Assembly: GCA_041395105.1 (NCBI GenBank) | Contig: JAWLBB010000005.1 | Coordinates: 124,001-188,000, forward strand | Reading direction: 5' to 3' | DNA from: Opitutaceae bacterium | GTDB lineage: Bacteria > Verrucomicrobiota > Verrucomicrobiia > Opitutales > Opitutaceae | DNA: 64,000 nt | Shown: one piece after another, positions 36,313 to 44,643 of the stretch | Layout of the letters: each line of letters begins with the position of its first letter | Position numbering within the stretch: position 1 is the stretch's first letter | Position numbers and translations under genes: made by a program | The notes under the pieces: generated by a model | What the model was told of the DNA's origin: nothing | Seen by the model: only the letters and a program-made list of their open reading frames with translations | Database searches by the model: none

Positions 36313-38496
36313 ATGCCCCCCCCAACTGAATCTCTGGATGCAGGTGCCTGTTTTCGTCCTCTCCCGCGAACAGCCGGAACCGGCCTGATCCGTCCAGCGT
36401 GGGTCATTTTCCTGATCATGGCCCTGAACGGGCTCCCGGCCGCGGCTCAGGAATCGTTCACCAACGACGAATGCCTCGAGTGTCACCTCGCCGAAGAGGT
36501 GCCCGTTCCCGGGAAGCCCGGTGAATTCCGCCTCGAAGGGATCCGCCCGGAGAAATTCGACGAGTCCGTCCACTACCTCCTCGACTGCATCGATTGCCAC
36601 ACCGGGATCAAGGACCTCGATCACGAGACCCCGCTTCCCGCCGCCCAATGCACCTCCTGCCACGAGACGGAGGCCGCCGAATACTCCCGCAGCATCCATG
36701 GCGTCAGCCATGTCATGGGAGAGTCCGACGCGGCCACCTGCGCCAGTTGTCACGGAGCTCACGAAATCATCCCGGTAGACCGTCTCGAGTCACCCGTCTT
36801 CAAGCTCAACCTTCCCCGGACCTGCGCCACCTGCCACGACAATGAGGGCATTTCCGACGAGTACCGGATGTCCAATCCCGAGGCCGCCTCGCACTATGTC
36901 GAAAGTATCCACGGCCGCGCCCTGTTGAAAATGGGGCTGATCGTGGCCCCGTCCTGCAATGACTGCCACGGGGTTCACGACATCAAGCGCAGCGTGGATC
37001 ACAGCTCGCGGGTCAACCATGCCAATATCGCCACCACCTGCGGTCAATGTCATGTCGGCGTCGAGGAAATCTACAATCAGAGCATCCATGGTGAGCTCCT
37101 GGCCAAGGGCGACCCCGACGGCCCCGTCTGCACCGACTGCCACACTGCGCACGATATTGAGACGCCGGTCAACAACCACTTCAAGGCGATCAGCGACGAG
37201 CGGTGCGGGAAGTGCCACGAAGACCGGCTGATCCACTACAATGAGACCTACCATGGCAAGGCCATGGCCCTGGGCCGCCCCAACGTCGCCGCCGACGTCG
37301 CCGCCTGTTTCGACTGTCACGGACATCATGACGTCTTTCCGACTTCCGATCCCCGCTCAAAGCTGTCGGCCGGGAATATCGTCGGGACCTGTTCGCAATG
37401 TCATCCCGGCATCAACGAATCCTTCACCGAGTACCGCCCCCACGCCAACCCACTCGACTCCGTGAATTACCCGGGACTGCACCGGGTCTTCCTCTTCATG
37501 ACCGTGCTGCTGGTCGGGGTGTTCACTTTCTTTGGGATCCACACGGTCTTCTGGGTCGTCCGCTCGATCTACCTCTACGTCCACGATTCCAAATCATTCC
37601 GTGAAGCCAAGGTTTCCGCCGCAAAGGACGACGAACTCTTCACCCGCTTCAATCCCTTCGAGCGATTCCTCCACTTCCTCGTGGTGATCAGCTTCCTCCT
37701 GCTCGTCATCACCGGCATGCCTCTGAAATTCTACTACACCGACTGGGCGAAGGCGCTCTTCGGACTGATGGGGGGGCCCGATGTCGCCCGTTCGCTCCAC
37801 CACTTCGGTGCCGTGATGACCTTTGCCTATTTCGGCCTCCACCTTTTTGACCTCGCCCAGTCGCTCTGGGGCAATCGAAAGGCCATTCGCAATCCGGAAA
37901 CCGGCCGGATCGAATTCAAGCGCCTCGGCGAGGCCGTCTTCGGTCCCGACTCGATGGTCCCGTCCTTCCAGGACTGGCGGGACTTCATCGCCCACCAGAA
38001 ATGGTTCTTCGGCAAGGGTCCGCGACCCCAGTTCGACCGCTGGACCTATTGGGAACGTTTCGACTATTTCGCAGTGTTCTGGGGCATCTTCGCGATCGGC
38101 GTATCCGGGATGATCATGTGGTTCCCGAAGTTCTTCACCCTCTTCCTCCCGGGCTGGATCATCAACATCGCCCTTGTGGTGCACTCCGACGAGGCGCTCC
38201 TCGCCGCCGGATTCATCTTCACCTTCCACTTCTTCAACACCCACTTCCGTCTCGAGAAATTCCCCATGGACACGGTGATCTTCTCCGGCCGTATCTCCAA
38301 GACCGAGATGCTGCACGAGCGTCGCCGCTGGTACGACCGTCTCGTGGCCAAGGGCAAGCTCGACGAACACCGGGTGAAGGACGACTGGGAAGGCCGCAAG
38401 AACATCATGCGCTCCTTCGGCTTCACCTTCTTCGGCATCGGTCTCGTCCTGCTCGGACTGATTGTCTACGCGATGATCTCGCGCCTCTGGCACTGA
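36313..38496 (+). CDS. Eleven-haem cytochrome c fused to a cytochrome b domain
   Basis: This 727-residue protein has a signal-like N-terminus (WVIFLIMALNGLPAAAQ). The secreted part holds eleven CXXCH haem-binding motifs (CLECH, CIDCH, CTSCH, CASCH, CATCH, CNDCH, CGQCH, CTDCH, CGKCH, CFDCH and CSQCH). Then come about six membrane helices with candidate haem-b histidines (FLHFL, LHHFG, GLHLF, FHFFNTHF). The layout suggests a quinol dehydrogenase that passes electrons from the membrane pool to periplasmic or extracellular acceptors, like c/b fusions of nitrite-reductase or extracellular-electron systems. The terminal acceptor is unknown. An ATG 60 bases upstream (36253) would add residues without a clear signal sequence. 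The region just before is AT-rich, with a possible -10-like TTATAT. Confidence 0.82.
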   Translation: MPPPTESLDAGACFRPLPRTAGTGLIRPAWVIFLIMALNGLPAAAQESFTNDECLECHLAEEVPVPGKPGEFRLEGIRPEKFDESVHYLLDCIDCHTGIKDLDHETPLPAAQCTSCHETEAAEYSRSIHGVSHVMGESDAATCASCHGAHEIIPVDRLESPVFKLNLPRTCATCHDNEGISDEYRMSNPEAASHYVESIHGRALLKMGLIVAPSCNDCHGVHDIKRSVDHSSRVNHANIATTCGQCHVGVEEIYNQSIHGELLAKGDPDGPVCTDCHTAHDIETPVNNHFKAISDERCGKCHEDRLIHYNETYHGKAMALGRPNVAADVAACFDCHGHHDVFPTSDPRSKLSAGNIVGTCSQCHPGINESFTEYRPHANPLDSVNYPGLHRVFLFMTVLLVGVFTFFGIHTVFWVVRSIYLYVHDSKSFREAKVSAAKDDELFTRFNPFERFLHFLVVISFLLLVITGMPLKFYYTDWAKALFGLMGGPDVARSLHHFGAVMTFAYFGLHLFDLAQSLWGNRKAIRNPETGRIEFKRLGEAVFGPDSMVPSFQDWRDFIAHQKWFFGKGPRPQFDRWTYWERFDYFAVFWGIFAIGVSGMIMWFPKFFTLFLPGWIINIALVVHSDEALLAAGFIFTFHFFNTHFRLEKFPMDTVIFSGRISKTEMLHERRRWYDRLVAKGKLDEHRVKDDWEGRKNIMRSFGFTFFGIGLVLLGLIVYAMISRLWH

Positions 38497-38686
38497 CCAT
38501 GGCGGGCGACCGCGCCCCGATTTCCCCACAGATCGGAGATCGACCCGAACCCGGGCGGCCAAACCCAGGCGAAACAGGCGGTCGGCATTCGTCCAGAGGA
38601 TCCTTTCCTCATGCTCGGGTTAAAGACCCGGTCCGCGGACAAACTTGAGGTAGGTTGGTCCGCGTCCGGCAGATCGGATCAAGGCC

Positions 38687-39922
38687 TCATCTCGGACTCC
38701 CTTTCAGGGAAGGCGCTCCACGCCGCATACCCCCCAGGAAGACCAGTCCGAACAGTCCGACCAGGGGCATGATGAGAAAGGCCGTGCCATAGCCGAGGCT
38801 GCCGGCGATCCGCCCCCCCACCCCGGCCGACCAGGCCTCGCAACCATTCGTCGCCGCCATGTAGGTGCTGAACTGGGTGGCCCCGAGGCGCGGGTCGGTC
38901 AGATCCATGAAGAGACCGTAGGATGCAGCGGTGAAAAGGCCGATCGCGAAATAGACCAGAGTCATCAGCCCCATCAGAACCGCCCCGGACAGTCCAAGCA
39001 GGTTCGCGAGACCCACCGTCCCGACCAGGCCGCAGAGCAGACCAAGAAAGAGACCCACGCGGCGGCGGCGATCCCCCCGGTCGGAGAGCCGTCCCCCCAG
39101 CAAACCTCCGACCAGCATCGCCCCGACGACCGGCAATCCGAAGAAGACTCCCGTGGCATGCGGCCCCACGCCGGCATCGATGAGAAAGGGACCGGCCATC
39201 GCCCCCATCGCCTCAAAACCCGCACCCGCCACCAGGGCGAAGCCGAGACCCATCCAGGTGGCCCGCGATCGGGAAGCGTGACGCAGCGACCGGACGAACT
39301 GATCCCAAGCCGAGTGGACCGAGGGCGATGGTTCCGCGCCGCGCACCATCGTCCAGAGGAAGATCACCGTACCCCAGATCGCCGCCAACAGCGCCACCAG
39401 GACCGTTTGCCACCCGAAACGGTGGGCGATCAGGATGGCCCCCCCGCCAAAGAGACTCCGCCCGAGAAGCATTCCGGCCTGCATCGCCCCGTTGAGCCAG
39501 CCACGCTGTTCCGGAGCAGTCGTGGTCACCGCCAGCGCGTCGATCGCCACGTCCTGGGTCGCCGCAAAAAAGGCATGGGCCATCAGCAGGATGATCCAGA
39601 TCGTCAAGTGCTCGAGAGGATCCAGCCAGAGCAAGGGCACAAGACACGCGCCCATCGACAATTGTGCCGCCATCGCCCAATGCCGGAAACCCCATTTGGG
39701 TCCGCGAATGGCATCGACCAGCGGCGCCCAGAGAAACTTTCCGGTCCAGGGCAGGACAAGCAGTGCTGTCAGGGTGGTGATCCGTTCCACCGCCACCCCC
39801 TCGGTTCTGAGCAGGGTCGGCATGGCCCACCAGAGAAACCCGATCGGCGCCCCTTCACTGAAGTAAAGGAAGGCAAAGACCCAGACCGGTCGGCCGGATG
39901 GATTCGCAGAGTCGGACGCCAC
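38687..39922 (-). CDS. MFS transporter, AmpG/PAT-like
   Basis: This 411-residue protein has about twelve hydrophobic segments. The N-terminus is VWVFAFLYFSEGAPIGFLWWAMPTL, followed by FLWAPLVDAIRG and FFAATQDVAIDALAV, which are hallmarks of AmpG-type permeases (the latter reads QDIAxDA in AmpG). Such carriers import muropeptides or similar cell-wall fragments. It starts with GTG. It is convergent with the cytochrome and ends about 190 bases from its stop. There is no beta-lactamase or recycling enzyme nearby, so the substrate is uncertain. Confidence 0.82.
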   Translation of the reverse strand: MASDSANPSGRPVWVFAFLYFSEGAPIGFLWWAMPTLLRTEGVAVERITTLTALLVLPWTGKFLWAPLVDAIRGPKWGFRHWAMAAQLSMGACLVPLLWLDPLEHLTIWIILLMAHAFFAATQDVAIDALAVTTTAPEQRGWLNGAMQAGMLLGRSLFGGGAILIAHRFGWQTVLVALLAAIWGTVIFLWTMVRGAEPSPSVHSAWDQFVRSLRHASRSRATWMGLGFALVAGAGFEAMGAMAGPFLIDAGVGPHATGVFFGLPVVGAMLVGGLLGGRLSDRGDRRRRVGLFLGLLCGLVGTVGLANLLGLSGAVLMGLMTLVYFAIGLFTAASYGLFMDLTDPRLGATQFSTYMAATNGCEAWSAGVGGRIAGSLGYGTAFLIMPLVGLFGLVFLGGMRRGAPSLKGSPR

Positions 39923-39974
39923 GGATGCACCCTGCCATGACGCAGGTTCATTGGGAAGCTTTCGCTGACGAGAC

Positions 39975-40000
39975 GGGGTCAGGCCGCTTTTTCTCTACAA
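39975..40000. repeat. REP family A left half before the transposase
   Basis: GGGGTCAGGCCGCTTTTTC occurs once here, 40 bases before the transposase start, with no matching right arm in the following 100 bases. It is therefore the left flank of a RAYT-REP unit. Confidence 0.7.
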
Positions 40001-40041
40001 ATTGATTGCGACCGATCTCCCTCCAATGGCACTTTCGGTTC

Positions 40042-40977
40042 ATGGCCAGAAAGCTGCGGATCGAATATCCCGGGGCGATTTACCATGTCCTCAACCGCGG
40101 TAATTACCGGCGTGATCTGTTCGAAACAGTCGGCGCCGCTGAATCCTTCCTCAAGACGCTCTTCGAGACATGTGGCCAGTACGGCTGGAGGATCCATGCT
40201 TATGTCCTCATGCCCAATCATTTCCACCTCGCGATGCAGACTCCCGAGCCGACCCTGGTCGAGGGGATGCATTGGCTCCAGAGCACTCTGGCCACTCGAT
40301 TCAACCGATTGCGGGGAGAAAATGGTCACCTTTTTCAGGGCCGCTACAAGTCGCTGGTCGTGGAAGATGCTTCGGCCCTGAGTCGGGTCGTCGACTATAT
40401 CCATCTGAATCCGGTGAGGTCCGGAATCATCGCGCCTGAACAGCTCAAGGCCTACCGCTGGAGCAGCCTGCGGGCCTTCATGAAGGGCCCACGGGAGGCC
40501 GCGATGGACCCGGATCCCTGGCTCAAAACCAGAGCCGAGTGGCGCGACGACACCGAAGGCTGGGCCGCCTATGAGCGGCATCTCGTTGAAACCGCAAAGG
40601 ACAAGGCACGGTGGGATTCCGAAGGGCTGACCGGCCTGTCACGAGGATGGGCCATCGGGACGGATGCCTGGCGGAAGGCGCTTGCTGCGGAATACACCGA
40701 GGTTGCCCTTTCGTCGGGTCTTGAGCGCAAGGAAGCCAGGGATCTCCGCGAGGCCGCCTGGCGGGTCAGTTTCGATTCCGCAATGAAGAAGGCCGGCAGG
40801 TCCTCAGCTGATCTGGAGACAAAACCTCTGAAGACGGCATGGAAGATCGACATCGCCGAGAACGTGCGACGCGAATCCGGTGCGTCTCTGATCTGGTTGG
40901 CCAAGCAACTGAAGATCGGCCAGCCAAGCACCTTGCGGTGTTACCTGTCCAACTCCCGGGCCGCGATCCAGAGATAA
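40042..40977 (+). CDS. rayT: REP-associated tyrosine transposase (RAYT), family A
   Basis: This 311-residue protein has the HUH motif His60-Phe-His62 (PNHFHLA), a catalytic tyrosine candidate at 119 in VVDYIHLNPVRSG and the RAYT segment HLFQGRYKSLVVE. The start codon precedes MARKLRIEYPG, the normal N-terminus. After residue 200 the protein has an extra basic helical tail (AERSSADLETKPLK then IAENVRRESGASLIW), which might bind DNA. Matching palindromes flank the gene, and related ones lie at 783 and 26225. RAYT proteins act on single-stranded REP hairpins. Confidence 0.9.
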   Translation: MARKLRIEYPGAIYHVLNRGNYRRDLFETVGAAESFLKTLFETCGQYGWRIHAYVLMPNHFHLAMQTPEPTLVEGMHWLQSTLATRFNRLRGENGHLFQGRYKSLVVEDASALSRVVDYIHLNPVRSGIIAPEQLKAYRWSSLRAFMKGPREAAMDPDPWLKTRAEWRDDTEGWAAYERHLVETAKDKARWDSEGLTGLSRGWAIGTDAWRKALAAEYTEVALSSGLERKEARDLREAAWRVSFDSAMKKAGRSSADLETKPLKTAWKIDIAENVRRESGASLIWLAKQLKIGQPSTLRCYLSNSRAAIQR

Positions 40978-41201
40978 ATAAGCGAGCAGAGGGGCAGGGC
41001 TGGAATGGCACCAAGATAAGCAGTTTCATTGGCTCAGAACTGGCATTTCTTGTTGGTGTATTTGTCTGGTGTAGTCGCCCCACCTGTGGTGAGCCTGCCG
41101 AACCCAGTCTCTTCGGGCGTGTCAACGTGGATACGCGGCAAGAGACTGCCGCGGCTACATTTCGTGATCCCTCCTGAATACCCCTTAACTTGGTGTCATT
41201 C
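40978..41201. other. Tail of RAYT unit; inverted ends in intergenic DNA
   Basis: Around 41069-41156 there is an imperfect inverted pair: GTAGTCGCCCCACC near the left and a GCGGCTAC-containing sequence near the right. This may be a further degenerate repeat. No gene is present. Confidence 0.35.
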
Positions 41202-41321
41202 GGGTCAGGCCGCTTTTCATCGATGAATTGCTCCACCGCCGCAAGATCCGCCGGCTATCGATCGTGCATTGAGCGGACCGCCCTTCAGGAAAATCATATG
41301 GAAAGAGCGGCCTGACCCCTT
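41202..41321. repeat. REP family A inverted pair after the transposase
   Basis: The left arm is GGGTCAGGCCGCTTTT and the right arm is AGAGCGGCCTGACCCC, 85 bases apart. They are the best-matching flank to the left-hand unit at 39975. Confidence 0.8.
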
Positions 41322-41323
41322 GA

Positions 41324-42028
41324 TCAACCCTCACCCAAGTACCTTTTGATGCAGGTGGCGACTTCTTCCGCCAGAGCGGCCGAACCGATTTCGGTGAAGT
41401 GAACATTGACCGGGATCTGGAGGTCCTTCTCCCGGGGCAGGACGAAGGCGTAAAGATCATCGATGGCGATGCCCTCCTCTTCCATGATTTCACGGGCAAT
41501 CGCATTGTAGAGGGGCACATCCGCGGTCTGGCGCCGTGGGTTCAGATCGCCGGCCGGAACCGGAGTGGTGCTGCACCAGATCAGGGTGGCTCCGGTCTCC
41601 TTCATCCGCTTGACCAGTAAGCGCAGATTGGCTGCGTAATCATCCTCAGACACCTGACGCTTTCCGTCCTCCATGTACTTGATGTCGTGCAGCCCCCAAT
41701 TGAAGTGGATGACATCCCAATGACCGTCCCCGAGCCAGGCCTCGATGTTCGCGACTCCCCTTGAGGTGGGTCCGCCGTTTTCCGGAATGCGGTGGACATT
41801 GGCCTTCCCCATCAGGAGTTCCCGCACCCCGATGGTGTAGCCGACCGAAATGGAATCCCCGATCAGGAGGACACGGGGCAACCCGGCGGATTCCTCCACC
41901 GGCGCAAAGGCCGGACTGGAGTCGCCGAAATCCGCAGACGAGCCCGGGGCCGGCCGACCCTCCGTGCCGGAGGAAAGAGAAGAGAAAGAGACCGCCATGA
42001 GGATCGTGAAAAGGAGGGTGGGACGCAT
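41324..42028 (-). CDS. SGNH/GDSL-type secreted hydrolase
   Basis: This 234-residue protein has a signal peptide (LLFTILMAVSFSSLSSG). Block I is VLLIGDSISVGY with the nucleophilic serine. FNWGLHDIKY may provide the block III residues (usually GxND), and the C-terminal VHFTEIGSAAL provides the aspartate/histidine region (DxxH normally; here VNVHFTE). It probably removes acetyl or other ester groups from polysaccharides. A longer in-frame N-terminus (to 42130) has no signal and was rejected. It is convergent with nothing and lies after the RAYT repeats. Confidence 0.82.
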   Translation of the reverse strand: MRPTLLFTILMAVSFSSLSSGTEGRPAPGSSADFGDSSPAFAPVEESAGLPRVLLIGDSISVGYTIGVRELLMGKANVHRIPENGGPTSRGVANIEAWLGDGHWDVIHFNWGLHDIKYMEDGKRQVSEDDYAANLRLLVKRMKETGATLIWCSTTPVPAGDLNPRRQTADVPLYNAIAREIMEEEGIAIDDLYAFVLPREKDLQIPVNVHFTEIGSAALAEEVATCIKRYLGEG

Positions 42029-42196
42029 GGGGAAAAGCCACCTACTCTTCAAACGATCGGAAGACTCCGGGCAACTGGAAACCTTCACGGTCCCGCACAA
42101 ACCCCGGGCAGACAGTCGGACTGTCGCCACCCAACGCGGCGCTCGACGACGTCATCGGGAACGGATTGTGGCTTCGAAAATCTCGCCGAATAGTAT

Positions 42197-42202
42197 TATA
42201 AT
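42197..42202 (+). promoter_or_regulatory. Candidate -10 element for the DUF2089/SHOCT-like operon
   Basis: A TATAAT lies 66 bases before the start codon inside a strongly AT-rich stretch. No good -35 at normal spacing is seen, so it is only suggestive. A second possibility is TTGAGT, 17 bases, TACTAT at 42232-42260, which would make the mRNA almost leaderless. Confidence 0.35.
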
Positions 42203-42267
42203 CAGATTTGTCCCGTTTCTGATTGATTTTATTGAGTTTTGGATGCATTATTATTACTATATTAAAT

Positions 42268-42639
42268 ATGAACGCAAAAAGTTGGAACGAACTCAAGACG
42301 GTCGCCCGAGACATGCCCTTCGTGGTGGACCGGATTCGGCTTTCCGAATCGGGCATTGTGATCGAAGGCCCCTTTGAGTTGCCACCCCTGGCGAGATTGT
42401 CCGAAGACGACCAGGCCTTCGTCACGGCATTCGTGCGCTGCCACGGATCGATCAAACAAATGGAGAAGTATTTCGGGGTCAGCTACCCCACGATAAAGAA
42501 CCGGTTGAATGCCATCGGCGGCCGCCTCGAGTTTGTCGACATCGCGCCCAGGTCCACCCGGTTGGAGATTCTCGATCAGCTTGAAAAAGGTGAAATCACC
42601 GCCGACCAGGCGGTCGAACTGTTGAAGAAAGGAAACTGA
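42268..42639 (+). CDS. DUF2089-like regulatory protein
   Basis: This 123-residue protein has the DUF2089 pattern: a short N-terminal strand region, LPPLARLSEDDQAFVTAFVRCHGS then MEKYFGVSYPTIKNRLN, a helix-turn-helix-like segment, and a C-terminal SHOCT-like tail (LEKGEITADQAVELLKKG). It is probably a DNA-binding regulator. The second gene starts two bases after its stop, so the two act together. Confidence 0.8.
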   Translation: MNAKSWNELKTVARDMPFVVDRIRLSESGIVIEGPFELPPLARLSEDDQAFVTAFVRCHGSIKQMEKYFGVSYPTIKNRLNAIGGRLEFVDIAPRSTRLEILDQLEKGEITADQAVELLKKGN

Positions 42640-42641
42640 AG

Positions 42642-43088
42642 ATGAATGACGAAAAGAAGCGAATCCTGGAAATGCTCGCCCAGGGCAAGGTGACGGTGGA
42701 CGAGGCCGAACGACTCCTGAAGGCCTTGGACGAATCCACTCCGGTGGAACCGGCCTCCGAGGCCTCTGTTGAAGCTGGAAGCATTCGGCGGAAGCCCAGG
42801 TATCTTTGCGTGAAAGTGGATTCCGGCGGGTCCAACGGAGGGACAGGATCCGGAGACAAGATCGATGTGCGGATTCCGTTGGGGCTGGTCAAGGCAGGCA
42901 TCAAGCTGAGCTCGATCATGCCCGAAAAGGCCAAAGCCAGGATGAACGAGAAGCTCAGCGAGCAGGGTATCGATATTGATCTGGACAATATCAAGGGACG
43001 GGACCTGGACGAGGTTCTCGCGTGCCTGTGCGATGCCAATATCGACATCAAGGGAGACAAGGACACCGTCCGGATCTACTGCGAGTAA
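42642..43088 (+). CDS. SHOCT-like domain protein, partner of the DUF2089 gene
   Basis: This 148-residue protein starts with KKRILEMLAQGKVTVDEAERLLKAL, a typical SHOCT-like/YvlB-N segment. The middle (KIDVRIPLGLVKAGIKLSSIMP) is close to the beta-rich repeat of stress-response proteins. It ends in NIDIKGDKDTVRIY. No signal or membrane segment is present. In Firmicutes a DUF2089 regulator with such proteins responds to envelope stress; here that is an analogy only. Confidence 0.75.
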   Translation: MNDEKKRILEMLAQGKVTVDEAERLLKALDESTPVEPASEASVEAGSIRRKPRYLCVKVDSGGSNGGTGSGDKIDVRIPLGLVKAGIKLSSIMPEKAKARMNEKLSEQGIDIDLDNIKGRDLDEVLACLCDANIDIKGDKDTVRIYCE

Positions 43089-43199
43089 CCCGGAACCGGC
43101 ATCGATTTGCCTCTAGCCAGCCGGGTTCTTCCAGCCTGACACCTGGATTGGCAATCCGGGTTTTCAGATCGGTGGGCTCTCTCTCACAAAAACGCCAAG

Positions 43200-43259
43200 C
43201 GTTTTGCTGGCGAGGCGTATCAATCCGCTTGGCGGATTGATGGTGCCCCCACCGAGATT
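43200..43259. repeat. First copy of a 60-bp perfect direct repeat holding a tRNA 3' end
   Basis: This segment is identical to 43356-43415. It contains a hairpin (CAATCCGC-TTG-GCGGATTG), the CCA end, the acceptor strand and the start of the T arm of tRNA-Arg. Beyond 43259 the match to the tRNA is lost. Flanks of about 50 bases are also related between copies. It is a relic of a duplicated tRNA 3' end. Confidence 0.85.
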
Positions 43260-43355
43260 TGTTCACGATCCCGCACTGCGGGAGAGAAGGCCTTACACTC
43301 GGATTGCCAATCCCAGTTTGGAGCTTGGTGGGCACTCTCTCGCAAGAACGTTTCA

Positions 43356-43415
43356 CGTTTTGCTGGCGAGGCGTATCAATCCGCTTGGCGGATTGATGGT
43401 GCCCCCACCGAGATT
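43356..43415. repeat. Second copy of the 60-bp direct repeat (part of the functional tRNA 3' end)
   Basis: It is identical to 43200-43259. The hairpin at 43375-43397 lies just beyond the tRNA's CCA on the minus strand and could act as processing or terminator structure (10-bp arms, 3-base loop). Confidence 0.85.
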
Positions 43416-43471
43416 CGAACTCGGATTAACGGTTTAGGAAACCGCGGTTCTATCCATTGAACTATGGGGAC
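43397..43471 (-). tRNA. tRNA-Arg (anticodon CCU), reconstructed by integration
   Basis: The minus strand gives a complete cloverleaf: acceptor GTCCCCA pairing with TGGGGGC, a D arm with GTTC/GAAC, an anticodon stem GCGGT/ACCGT, a loop TTCCTAA (anticodon CCU), and a T arm CCGAG-TTCGAAT-CTCGG, with encoded CCA. CCU reads AGG arginine codons. Its 5' half (43434-43471) is the 38-bp core that recurs at three other sites, so the present 5' half and promoter may have been brought by the mobile element. Confidence 0.95.
43434..43471. repeat. Attachment core 1 (island left end)
   Basis: This 38-bp core runs from the anticodon loop to base 1 of tRNA-Arg; it starts TTAGGAAACCGCGG. It is identical to the cores at 54480, 56875 and 59145. 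Base 43433 and base 59144 are both T, while the two middle copies have an A before the core. Confidence 0.92.
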
Positions 43472-43523
43472 AAATAAGTCATGTTCAGCCATTTAAGAGT
43501 TCTCAGATCTCCAAGATTGACTC

Positions 43524-43547
43524 CGAGAGTCACCTGTGAGAGTAACC
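43524..43547. repeat. Tandem recombinase-arm-like repeats at the left end of module 1
   Basis: GAGAGTCACC and GAGAGTAACC occur 12 bases apart, in direct orientation. The same paired motif (GAGTAACC) lies near the right ends of all three modules, as expected for arm-type integrase sites. Binding is an inference. Confidence 0.55.
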
Positions 43548-43560
43548 TAGCCAACTTCCC

Positions 43561-44643
43561 ATGGCTAAATCACTCAACGAACAGGATGAAAACTCGTCGC
43601 CATTCGTGAAGGTTGGAGAGTGCCTCTACCGTCGACGAACAACAAAAGGTTATTACGCATTGCTTAAGCATGCAGGCAAGCAGGTTCGTCGGTCTCTTAA
43701 GACGACAGATCCAGCCCTCGCAAAGCGACGCTTGGCCGATCTCAAGCTGAAGATCGGAGCTCTCTCGAAGCGACCCGATGCGGCAAGCGTGAGTTTCGAT
43801 GAACTCGCCAACCGATGGCTTGAAACCCTCAAGCCACGATTGAAGCCGAAATCCTTCCAACGTCGCCAGAACAGCATCAACCAGCTTCGCCCCTACATCG
43901 GAACCCTGACGATCAAACAGCTATCTCCGGAGATCTTCGACCGCTGGGAATCTGAGAGAAGCCCTGGCATTGCTGCATCCACATTCAACAACGAGCGGGA
44001 ATCGATCATCTCTGTTCTGGATTATGCCAAACGCGATGGCTTGGTCCTGGAGAACCCCGCCTTGGTCCTGAAACGCCGAAAGCTTCCCAAGTCGGCAGTC
44101 TGGATTCCCACAAAGGAGCAATTCAGCCTTCTCGTGAAGACGCTCCGCATTTCGGGACCACGTTTCGTCGATGCGGCCGACCTCGTAGAGCTCCTGGCCT
44201 ATTCGGGTATGCGATTGACAGAAGCAACCTCGATGCGATGGCGAGACATTGACTTTGAGAACGGGCGATTCGTCGTGACTGGGGGCGTGACAGGCACCAA
44301 GAACCACGAAGAACGGGTAGTCCCGCTATTTCCGACTCTTCGAACGTTCCTCGAGAAGGTCCGTGAAGAAGACGCTCCAAAGTCCGATCAATCCATTGTG
44401 CAGATCGGAACAGCCATCAAGGCACTCGCAAGTGCCTGCAAGAAAGCCGGGATTCCCCGCTTCACGCACCACACGTTGAGGCATTTCTTCGTAAGCAATG
44501 CGATTGAACTGGGGATCGACTTCAAGACGATTGCCTCATGGGTCGGCCACAAAGATGGCGGGCTTCTCGTAGCAAAGACCTACGGGCACCTCCGTGATCA
44601 CCATTCGAACGAAATGGCTCAGCGAATGACGTTCAGCGCATAA
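43561..44643 (+). CDS. int: Tyrosine recombinase (integrase)
   Basis: This 360-residue protein has the full catalytic set: Arg218 (YSGMRLTEA), Lys247 (TGTKNHEER), His304-x-x-Arg307 (HHTLRHFF), His330 (WVGHKD) and nucleophile Tyr341 (KTYGHL). N-terminal residues 20-70 (RRRTTKGYYALLKHAGKQVR) form an AP2-like arm-binding domain, followed by a SAM-like core-binding domain. It lies next to core 1 and reads away from the tRNA. The stop overlaps the start of the next gene (TAATG), so the two are coupled. It should recombine the 38-bp tRNA-Arg core. Confidence 0.95.
   Translation: MAKSLNEQDENSSPFVKVGECLYRRRTTKGYYALLKHAGKQVRRSLKTTDPALAKRRLADLKLKIGALSKRPDAASVSFDELANRWLETLKPRLKPKSFQRRQNSINQLRPYIGTLTIKQLSPEIFDRWESERSPGIAASTFNNERESIISVLDYAKRDGLVLENPALVLKRRKLPKSAVWIPTKEQFSLLVKTLRISGPRFVDAADLVELLAYSGMRLTEATSMRWRDIDFENGRFVVTGGVTGTKNHEERVVPLFPTLRTFLEKVREEDAPKSDQSIVQIGTAIKALASACKKAGIPRFTHHTLRHFFVSNAIELGIDFKTIASWVGHKDGGLLVAKTYGHLRDHHSNEMAQRMTFSA

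Noticed and set aside
37594..38562. Minus-strand open frame over the cytochrome gene
   Set aside because: It is a Glu/Gly/Val-rich shadow of the membrane part of the cytochrome.
43200..43415. CRISPR array beside the tRNA
   Set aside because: Only two copies occur, and the repeat is a tRNA 3' end with a hairpin rather than a CRISPR repeat.
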